A DNA stretch of 29,220 nucleotides from a bacterium (lineage in GTDB: Bacteria > Bacillota > Clostridia > Oscillospirales > Acutalibacteraceae). A model generated the notes under the pieces. The model was not told where the DNA came from and made no database searches. It was given only the letters and a program-made list of their open reading frames with translations. The first letter of the stretch is position 1. Each line of letters begins with the position of its first letter. This document shows positions 7,902-14,415 of the stretch, piece after piece. The stretch is taken from contig JAHLBL010000002.1 of assembly GCA_020625635.1 (NCBI GenBank), forward strand, positions 1-29,220. The letters are read 5' to 3'. A program made the position numbers and the translations under genes.

Positions 7902-8270
7902 TTACCTTTCGTCAATATTAAACAGGAGGTCAAAACCGTTTTCCTTAAACATCTCAAGCACGGCATTATTCATTCCCGTAATACGAAGCTCAGCCTCGTC
8001 GTCTTTATCCAGAAGTTGCTGCACAGATAACAGCGCTCTTATTGCCACGGATGAAATGCAGGTCACTTCATTCAGGTCGAGCCTTATTTTATTGCATACG
8101 CTCGCCGCGGCGGTCAGCTCGTCCTCGAAATCATAAAAAACTGAGGAGCTAGGCTCTCCCGAAACCTTAAAATACATAACATTATCCGTGAGTTTTTCGG
8201 TTATGCGCAACATAGTTTTATTATTATCATCCAGAATAGTAATGCTGTCTGAACTTATTACACGTTTCAT
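7902..8270 (-). CDS. STAS-domain protein (anti-sigma factor antagonist-like)
   Basis: The frame opens at 8306, but I prefer the ATG at 8270: AAAGGA lies 9 bases upstream, and that start avoids overlap with the peptide gene ending at 8275. The product is about 122 residues. The core is STAS-like: VMYFKVSGEPSSS, then KIRLDLNEVTCISSVAIRALLSV, then AELRITGMNNAVLEMFKENGF. In SpoIIAA-type proteins a serine at the ISS position is phosphorylated by a kinase to control partner binding; here S73/S74 (short form) occupy it. Sequence similarity to SpoIIAA is low and no anti-sigma kinase gene is nearby, so the partner is unknown. Phosphorylation by the adjacent membrane kinase is an attractive guess. Confidence 0.78.
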   Translation of the reverse strand: MKRVISSDSITILDDNNKTMLRITEKLTDNVMYFKVSGEPSSSVFYDFEDELTAAASVCNKIRLDLNEVTCISSVAIRALLSVQQLLDKDDEAELRITGMNNAVLEMFKENGFDLLFNIDER

Positions 8271-8274
8271 ATCT

Positions 8275-8583
8275 TTATTCCTTTTCCACCCTAAGATACG
8301 CCGCACGGCAGGCGCCTACCGCTGCGATAGCGGCAACAACACCGCCAATCATCAGGATCTCACGCGTCATTCCCCCGCGCACATCATTGAGGTCTTCCTC
8401 GGTAAGCTCGTCGCCGTTTAAAAGAACCCCGATTCTCTCTACCTCACTCAAGGTTAATTCACTGCCGTTTCTGTCAAAAATTCCTTTTATATCCTCTATA
8501 GAATCCGCGTTATTGAACTCCGCGGCTGTACTCTCGTTTTTAAGGATTTCACCAGCAGCTTTCATCAACTCTTTATCTGTCAT
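8275..8583 (-). CDS. Nif11-like double-glycine leader peptide, probable export substrate
   Basis: A 102-residue protein with a strong AGGAGG site 8 bases before its ATG, overlapping the end of the ABC transporter gene by 11 bases. Residues 1-71 look like a Nif11-type leader: alpha-helical and acidic, ending ELTEEDLNDVRGG, the C39-peptidase recognition form with cleavage expected after G71. The remaining 31 residues start MTREIL, contain a hydrophobic run rich in Gly, Ala and Val (about 78-90) and one cysteine (C92), and end RVEKE. Such a core resembles a membrane-active or signalling peptide. It lies directly downstream of the genes that would trim and export it. No lanthionine, cyclodehydratase or SPASM radical SAM enzyme is in the window, so an unmodified product is the simplest view. 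A membrane-anchored regulator is the alternative. Confidence 0.8.
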   Translation of the reverse strand: MTDKELMKAAGEILKNESTAAEFNNADSIEDIKGIFDRNGSELTLSEVERIGVLLNGDELTEEDLNDVRGGMTREILMIGGVVAAIAAVGACRAAYLRVEKE

Positions 8584-11128
8584 TGATATTACCTCCTGTC
8601 TGCCTTTCGGCGAGTCGCGTGAACAGACCGCCGCTCTTCAGCAGCTCGTCAGGCGTACCCTGCTCAGCAATCATACCGTTATCGAGTACAATTATCCAAT
8701 CGCATTCCATAACCGTGCTCAGTCTGTGAGCCGCAATTATCTTTGTGGCGGCTGATTTCTTAAGCGTTTCAGTCACTACACTTTGAGCTTTATTATCGAG
8801 CGCGCTTGTAGCCTCGTCAAGTATAAGAATGTCGGGATTGGATATTATCGCGCGTGCTATCAGTATTCTTTGCTTCTGTCCCTCGGAAACGGAACAGTCT
8901 TCGCCGCCTATAACAGTATGTAAGCCCATCGGCATATTTTCAATATCCTCGTTAAGAGCCGACAGCTTTACCGCGGCGTTAACCTCAGCGAGAGACGCGT
9001 CGGGACGCGAAACCGTTATATTGTCATATATACTTCCAGCGATAAGGCAACTGTCCTGCAATACGGCTCCGATATTCTTCCTCAGAAGCCTTTTGTTAAG
9101 CACGCCGAGGTCATAACCGTCGTATAGAATCCTGCCTCCAGTCGGCTGTTCAAATCCCAGCAGCAGTTTCAGCAAGGTCGACTTTCCGCAGCCCGAAACA
9201 CCTGTTACGGCGATATATTCGCCCTTCTTTACAGTAAGATTTATATCACTGAGCACGGGAGTATCTCCGTAGGAAAAGCTCAGGTGTTCAAGCTTGATCT
9301 CATGTCTGAATCGGTTAAGTTTACACCTGGACCGCGCGTCCTCTGGTTCTTCCTCAAAGACAGGTTGAAGCCTGTCGAGCACGGGTTTTTCGGACTTTAT
9401 CAGAGTTACGCTGTTTATCACAGCCGTAACATAGACCGCCAATCCGCTGAACAGAGCGAGAAACGCTACGAACTCACCCGTGTTGATTTCAAAACTCCGA
9501 GTATAGCATATAAGATAAAAAGCCATCGAAAACAATCCCGAAGAGACAAGCGAGAGTGTCAGCATATTGCCGCGGGCTTTTTCAATTTTCTCGTTTATTT
9601 GGCGTTCTTTTATGTACGGCTTAAGATATGCAAGAAAAGCTTTATCCTCTGCGGATGAGGTTTTCAGCCTGGAAATACCCCTGATTAGCCGCACAAGAAC
9701 AGCGTTTGTCTCAGCATTTTGATCGGCGTATTTCCGAGAATTTCTCGCGATATAATGCATAAAAAGTGAATAAAAAATCGTATAAACAAGCAGCGCGATA
9801 AGTCCCATGGCGCTCATAACAGGCGAAACAGCAAACATACACGCAAGATAGATCAAAGCCGTAAACATGCTCATAAAAAGCGACATAAGCTCGCCCGTTA
9901 TACTGCCGAAGGCTGTAGAGGCAGCCGAGATATCTACAGCGAGCTTAGCGGAATCGTTACGTCTGAAAAAACTTTGAGGCAGAGCAAACAGCCTGTGTAT
10001 CACGGCGTTAGCGAAATCATATCCCGTTTTTAAGCTCTGCCTGTATAAAGTAAGCCCGCGTATTATCGCAAACAGAATATTTGCCGTCATAAATCCAAGC
10101 AACAGCGCTCCAAGCTCAAGCAGAACCTTTTCGAGCCCGAGCGGAATGTAGACGTTATACAGCTCACGGCTCACAAGAGGAATCAAAAGACCTGTCATCA
10201 CTGTTATCAACGAAATTATGAAAAACTTAAAAATATCAGCCGCAGAAAGGCTTTTCAACCTGAAATCAAATAAATCACGCCTCGTAATTCTTCTTTCAGG
10301 TAAAGCGCGGTATAAAACATAAGCTCTTGAACGAAGTCCGTGAGAATTAATTTCATCAATTCTTTTATGCTCTCCGTTAGTGTAATACAAATTATAAGAA
10401 TGACTGTTCCGAGGCAGGCTCGCCAGAGGAGTTCCGTTTTCATCAAAAACCAGAAGCGCTCCAAGGTTCTGATTATACCAATTATCTTTGAGCCTGATTT
10501 CACGATAAGCAAAGTTTGACAAAGATGCTATATCGTCAAGCTGAGGATTTCCGATAACTGATTTTTTCACTTTCTCATAAGCGGCAAGTTTAATTTTGGA
10601 GTATTCACATATCAGCGCGAGCGCGTTATAAAGAGGATTGTCTGTACGCGCTTCAGATTTATTTTTCTTTGAAAAAGCGCTCGAGATTTCTGAGATAATT
10701 CCTTTTGAAACGCTATCCTCATTTTTACTGTGACGTTTTAGGTATCCATCGTCACGTACTGTCATAAGCCTGTTTTTCTCAGCTATCGCCTCATTATAGC
10801 CCTCGATATCAACATTTTCTATTCCGGCAGCGTCCGCAAACCGCCTACGCAGTACCTTTGTGGAACAGCCGCTCATAACAGCCACCTCAGCGTTATCTGA
10901 TACCAGACAAAAGCACAGGTTGAGATTGTCGTTATCTGTATAGTTAAAAGCGGGAATGATATCGCCGCTTTCAGCCTCATATAAGAGTGTTCTGCGTCCC
11001 GCGCCGTTACCGTGAAGCGACACAATATACACACGGACAACGCCGCTGTCAACCCGAAAAGCGTCGAGAGAATTATCGGTTATAAAGTTTTCCCCCGCTC
11101 TTAAGCGGATTTTTCTGAATTCTTCCAT
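8573..11128 (-). CDS. NHLM-type ABC transporter, permease/ATPase without peptidase domain
   Basis: An 851-residue protein. Residues 1-125 form a domain resembling the cyclic-nucleotide-like N-terminus of NHLM-system second transporters, followed by a long middle region to about 290. Residues about 298-580 are the ABC transmembrane domain with six helices. The ATPase has Walker A G643-VSGCGKST, the signature S746-VSEGQ (a variant of LSGGQ), Walker B with D771-E772, and switch H801. NHLM bacteriocin systems encode this protein beside a C39-type exporter and a membrane-fusion protein, exactly the order here. Its start is one base after the stop of the upstream exporter with no clear ribosome binding site, suggesting translational coupling. 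The two half-transporters may form a heterodimer; that is not shown by sequence. Confidence 0.92.
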   Translation of the reverse strand: MEEFRKIRLRAGENFITDNSLDAFRVDSGVVRVYIVSLHGNGAGRRTLLYEAESGDIIPAFNYTDNDNLNLCFCLVSDNAEVAVMSGCSTKVLRRRFADAAGIENVDIEGYNEAIAEKNRLMTVRDDGYLKRHSKNEDSVSKGIISEISSAFSKKNKSEARTDNPLYNALALICEYSKIKLAAYEKVKKSVIGNPQLDDIASLSNFAYREIRLKDNWYNQNLGALLVFDENGTPLASLPRNSHSYNLYYTNGEHKRIDEINSHGLRSRAYVLYRALPERRITRRDLFDFRLKSLSAADIFKFFIISLITVMTGLLIPLVSRELYNVYIPLGLEKVLLELGALLLGFMTANILFAIIRGLTLYRQSLKTGYDFANAVIHRLFALPQSFFRRNDSAKLAVDISAASTAFGSITGELMSLFMSMFTALIYLACMFAVSPVMSAMGLIALLVYTIFYSLFMHYIARNSRKYADQNAETNAVLVRLIRGISRLKTSSAEDKAFLAYLKPYIKERQINEKIEKARGNMLTLSLVSSGLFSMAFYLICYTRSFEINTGEFVAFLALFSGLAVYVTAVINSVTLIKSEKPVLDRLQPVFEEEPEDARSRCKLNRFRHEIKLEHLSFSYGDTPVLSDINLTVKKGEYIAVTGVSGCGKSTLLKLLLGFEQPTGGRILYDGYDLGVLNKRLLRKNIGAVLQDSCLIAGSIYDNITVSRPDASLAEVNAAVKLSALNEDIENMPMGLHTVIGGEDCSVSEGQKQRILIARAIISNPDILILDEATSALDNKAQSVVTETLKKSAATKIIAAHRLSTVMECDWIIVLDNGMIAEQGTPDELLKSGGLFTRLAERQTGGNINDR

Positions 11129-11129
11129 A

Positions 11130-13262
11130 CTAATTTATAAGCGTTTTATAATATCCGTCGGCATTAATAAGTTGGGGATGTGTGCCTGTTTCTTCTATAT
11201 GACCGTCTTTAAGAACAATGATTTTATCACAATCGCGTATCGCGCTTAACCTGTGCGCCGCAGTAATTACGGTACAGCCCCTGCGTTTGATATTTTCAAT
11301 TATCCTTTTCTCCATATCGGCGTCAAGCGAGCTTGTCGCCTCATCAAGAATAAGAACTGTGGGATTTTTAACAAGCGCCGAAGCTATTTCGAGCCGCTGA
11401 CGCTGTCCGCCTGAAAGGTTGGAGCCGTTTTCGGTAATCATAAAATCATAGTCTTCGGGCTTTTGCATAATAAAATCATGAATACACGCGTCTTTGGCGG
11501 CTCGTATAATATCATTCTCAGTAACACTGTCGTCCCACAAAGTTATATTATCGCGAACTGTGCCTGTAAAAAGCTGCGGGTTTTGACCTGCAACGGATAC
11601 GCTGCAGCTTCTGATTGCGTCGGGAATACTATTGATATTGAAGCCGTCAATCGTTATTTGTCCGTCTTTAGGTGAATACAAGCCGCATAACAGCTTAAGA
11701 AGAGTTGTTTTACCGCTGCCCGAAGCTCCGACAACGGCTACAGATTCTCCGCATTCTGCTTTAAAAGAAATATCCGTAATCACATTTCTGTCCGAGCCTG
11801 TATAACAAAACGAAAGATTCCGTACCTCTACCCTGCCCGTGAGCTTACCCTTGACCTCATCAGGCTTGCCGCCTTCATCGGATTTATCGTCATAATTGAT
11901 AATATCCTCCGCTCGTTTAAGCTCCGCACGGGCAATGCGCGTACTTTTCATCAATGCCGCAAGCGACTTCAACGGCGCGGCAAATACGCTGAAAACTGCT
12001 GAGAACGCGACCATCGCGCCGATTGTGAGCCTGCCGTTAATGACAAGCAGACCGCCGATTATAAGTATAATAGCGTCGGAAAGCAGAGCTGACGCGTCAA
12101 TCAGGGAATCAAATATATATTGTAAACGGCTGAGCCTTTGCTCGGAGTCAAAGCTCCCCGCGTTATATCCCAAAAGCTTAGAGGTAAATTCACCCTCGGC
12201 TCCGCAGGATTTCACCGTGGAGCTTATATGAATACCCGAACAGAGAGCACCCGCAAAACGTCCTTTTCTCACCCTGTATTCAAGCGCGAGTGAATGAGTC
12301 CTTTCGAAAAAAGCGCGCGTAATAATAACATTAAAAATCAAATACAAAAACGCCGCTAAAGCCAGCGCAGGACTGTAAATCACCATAACGGCAAAGCAGG
12401 CGACAACTTGCAGGATATTCAGCAGAGCGTTTGCAAGTTCATCGGAAACGAAAGCCGCCGCGCGCGAATTACTGCTCACCTTGTCGGCTATATCACCCGC
12501 GTATCTCATCTCAAAAAAGCTGACAGGAAGACTGAGTATTTTCAGCACAAGCTCCCTTACGGAAAGCAGAACAAGCTTCTTTCTGAAAGCCGCGAGCAAA
12601 TACGTTCTGTAAACGCTCAGAATAATATAAAGCGCAACGGAACCCAATGAGAAGCAGAACAGCCCGTTAAACAAGCGTATATTATCACCGAGCAGAATTT
12701 CGTCGATAAAAACCTGCGACAACATCGGTAAGACTATGGAGGGAAAAACGAGAAGCAAGCCCGCCGCAACGAGCCTTACAATCACGCCGCGGTTAAACTT
12801 TATCTGCTTTTTCATCAGGTTTCTAAATGTTTTGGGCGGTTTGGATTTCTTAAAATTCTTTTCGGGAATAAAAGTCAGCACGACACCTGTAAAAGAACGG
12901 TCGAGCTCACTCAAAGTTATTTTCCGACGACCTATAGCAGGGTCATTAATATACGCATAGTTGCCCTTTATTCCCTCGAACACAACAAAATGATTGAACT
13001 CCCAATGCAAAATGCAGGGCGTTTTTATATCTTTCAGAGCTTCGGGCTCTTTTCTGAAGCCGTGACATTCTAAAGAATTGCGCTTAGCCGCGCGCATTAT
13101 AGCTCCCGCGGAACAGCCGTCACGCGAGACCTCGGTTTCACGTCTCATAGTTTCGAGAGAGATGTATTTTCCGTAGTAGGCGAACACGGCGCACAATGCC
13201 GCCGCACCGCACTCAGCCGCCTCGGATTGATACACAACAGGAGTACGTACCCGATTACTCAC
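11130..13262 (-). CDS. C39-peptidase ABC exporter (NHLM type, PCAT)
   Basis: A 710-residue protein with a GTG start; GGGGAGG lies 6 bases upstream, inside the end of the previous gene (8-base overlap). The N-terminal C39 peptidase is intact: Q12, C18 in QSEAAECG, H91 in FNHFVVF and D107 in YINDP. The transmembrane domain covers about 160-440. The ATPase has Walker A G512-ASGSGKT, signature L616-SGGQ, Walker B ending D640-E641, and H670. Such PCATs cut leader peptides after a double glycine and export the core through the inner membrane. The only double-glycine leader in the window is the peptide encoded at 8275-8583, two genes downstream. All catalytic and nucleotide-binding residues are present, so the exporter should be active. 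Confidence 0.95.
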   Translation of the reverse strand: MSNRVRTPVVYQSEAAECGAAALCAVFAYYGKYISLETMRRETEVSRDGCSAGAIMRAAKRNSLECHGFRKEPEALKDIKTPCILHWEFNHFVVFEGIKGNYAYINDPAIGRRKITLSELDRSFTGVVLTFIPEKNFKKSKPPKTFRNLMKKQIKFNRGVIVRLVAAGLLLVFPSIVLPMLSQVFIDEILLGDNIRLFNGLFCFSLGSVALYIILSVYRTYLLAAFRKKLVLLSVRELVLKILSLPVSFFEMRYAGDIADKVSSNSRAAAFVSDELANALLNILQVVACFAVMVIYSPALALAAFLYLIFNVIITRAFFERTHSLALEYRVRKGRFAGALCSGIHISSTVKSCGAEGEFTSKLLGYNAGSFDSEQRLSRLQYIFDSLIDASALLSDAIILIIGGLLVINGRLTIGAMVAFSAVFSVFAAPLKSLAALMKSTRIARAELKRAEDIINYDDKSDEGGKPDEVKGKLTGRVEVRNLSFCYTGSDRNVITDISFKAECGESVAVVGASGSGKTTLLKLLCGLYSPKDGQITIDGFNINSIPDAIRSCSVSVAGQNPQLFTGTVRDNITLWDDSVTENDIIRAAKDACIHDFIMQKPEDYDFMITENGSNLSGGQRQRLEIASALVKNPTVLILDEATSSLDADMEKRIIENIKRRGCTVITAAHRLSAIRDCDKIIVLKDGHIEETGTHPQLINADGYYKTLIN

Positions 13263-14070
13263 CTTCGGCCTCCCCGCTCGTCAAAAAACCAAAGAGGAAC
13301 GAAACAGGAGCGCGGTTTTCGATTATTATTTCAGCATTTATTATCGAACCGTTTTTAACGGGTATTCTTCTGTTATCTATCAAAAAATCATCGTTGATCT
13401 GTTTATTCTTTATCTTATATACCACAGCAGCGACGGCACGCTCATCACTCAGAGATTTTCTTATCGAATTGTCTCTTCCGATAACATACCGCATATTTTT
13501 CTCCGAAGCCGCACAGTCTCCGACAGCTATAACCTCCGCTTCAAGGCAGCCCGATTCGCCGTTCAAATGAAGCTTTACCTCCATACCAGACGCAATTCTG
13601 CCGCTCTGAGAGACGGGGACATATGACACAGCGACCGTATCGCTGTCAACCTTTGGCGTAAGGCGGAGTATCTCGTCGTAAGCGTAGATTATATCATTTT
13701 CAGAGAACAGAAATGTGCCTACAGTCCCGTCAAACGGTGACGTAACGGCAACAATCTTCCCCGAGCTTTCAACCTCTGCCACAATCTGTCCGCTCTTCAC
13801 TTTATCGCCTTCGCCGACAGTATAGCCTGTCAGTCTGCCGGAAACAAAGCTGTGGACAGCAAGTGCATTTGACTTATCTGAAACAACGGCTTTAACAGTC
13901 TTGATCTCGGGAATACTTCCGAAAAACGACCAGATAATTACGGAAACTATCATTAAGGCAGCAGCAATTATCCCGAGCCATGAGAGCGGAGAAGCAATCT
14001 TCACCGCACGGTCAAGCCGCTCGGAATCCGAATAATTATTTATTGATTTTTTTCTGAATGAACTGTTCAT
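13255..14070 (-). CDS. HlyD-like membrane-fusion protein of the NHLM exporter
   Basis: A 271-residue protein and first gene of the run; GGAGAAAAA precedes the ATG. It has a cytoplasmic N-terminus of about 30 residues, one membrane helix (about 31-53), then a biotinyl-lipoyl-like hairpin (SGRLTGYTVGEGDKVKSGQI and SPFDGTVGTF) and a beta-barrel region. It is shorter than classic HlyD proteins and lacks their long coiled coil, as in Gram-positive NHLM systems. It would link to the ABC exporters and guide the peptide across the wall side of the membrane. The stop overlaps the start of the exporter gene by 8 bases, so the two are translationally coupled. Confidence 0.88.
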   Translation of the reverse strand: MNSSFRKKSINNYSDSERLDRAVKIASPLSWLGIIAAALMIVSVIIWSFFGSIPEIKTVKAVVSDKSNALAVHSFVSGRLTGYTVGEGDKVKSGQIVAEVESSGKIVAVTSPFDGTVGTFLFSENDIIYAYDEILRLTPKVDSDTVAVSYVPVSQSGRIASGMEVKLHLNGESGCLEAEVIAVGDCAASEKNMRYVIGRDNSIRKSLSDERAVAAVVYKIKNKQINDDFLIDNRRIPVKNGSIINAEIIIENRAPVSFLFGFLTSGEAEGE

Positions 14071-14108
14071 TTTTTCTCCGCTGACTATGTGAAATAACTA
14101 ACAAAAAT

Positions 14109-14137
14109 ATTTTACTCTTTAATGGTATATATGTCAA
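14109..14137 (-). promoter_or_regulatory. Sigma-A promoter of the NHLM export operon
   Basis: On the minus strand TTGACA (14137-14132) and TAAAAT (14114-14109) are separated by exactly 17 bases. The expected start of transcription is near 14102, giving a leader of about 32 bases before the ATG at 14070. Two repeat boxes lie about 45-80 bases upstream of the -35 box. Confidence 0.8.
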
Positions 14138-14175
14138 CAAAACGCACAATGAAAAAGTGACTGTTTTCGACAAAA

Positions 14176-14215
14176 ATTATATGTTATTTTTTACAATTAC
14201 GTGTTATTTTTTACA
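14176..14215 (-). repeat. Direct repeat pair facing the export operon, 20-bp period
   Basis: TGTAAAAAATAACA is present twice on the minus strand (14215-14202 and 14195-14182), identical over 14 bases and exactly 20 bases apart. The same 14-mer occurs at 1392. Position upstream of the operon promoter and spacing suit a LytTR activator site. Confidence 0.72.
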
Positions 14216-14230
14216 TTTTGATTTTCATGA

Positions 14231-14258
14231 TGTAATAACTTGCATCAAGATGTAATAA
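14231..14258 (+). repeat. Direct repeat pair facing the plus-strand promoter, 20-bp period
   Basis: GATGTAATAA occurs at 14229 and 14249, again 20 bases apart, in the orientation opposite to the pair at 14176-14215. The copies resemble TGTAATAA at 1372. The proximal copy ends just upstream of the place where a -35 box would lie for the promoter at 14287-14295. Confidence 0.65.
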
Positions 14259-14286
14259 TCAGCAGAAACAAAAACATATTTTTATG

Positions 14287-14295
14287 ATATAATAG
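14287..14295 (+). promoter_or_regulatory. Extended -10 promoter pointing away from the export operon
   Basis: TGATATAAT is a perfect extended -10 element. No -35 match is found 17 bases upstream (AACAAA), and the 20-bp repeat pair ends at 14258, which suggests an activator-dependent promoter. Transcription would start near 14302. Confidence 0.55.
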
Positions 14296-14301
14296 ATTTG
14301 T

Positions 14302-14412
14302 TAATTAACAAATAAAAACATTTCAAACACTCCGTACAATATTGCACATACATTTTACTACCCTAAAAAATCCTGTTTCATTACCGATAAGGTGTGAAAC
14401 AGGATTTTTCTT
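14302..14412 (+). ncRNA. Candidate small RNA of about 110 nt
   Basis: The span from the predicted start to the terminator at 14365-14409 has no ATG-initiated ORF and no open frame with a ribosome binding site. It begins with an AT-rich inverted repeat (TTTGTTAATTAACAAA, 14299-14314) and ends in a 15-pair hairpin followed by TTTTTC and TTTTTTT. Start and function are predicted only; the same hairpin also serves the convergent peptidase gene, so it alone does not prove an RNA. Confidence 0.42.
14365..14409. terminator. Bidirectional rho-independent terminator
   Basis: AAAAATCCTGTTTCA (14366-14380) pairs perfectly with TGAAACAGGATTTTT (14395-14409) around a 14-base loop. T tracts follow in both directions. 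On the minus strand it directly follows the stop codon of the papain-like peptidase. Confidence 0.9.
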
Positions 14413-14415
14413 TTT

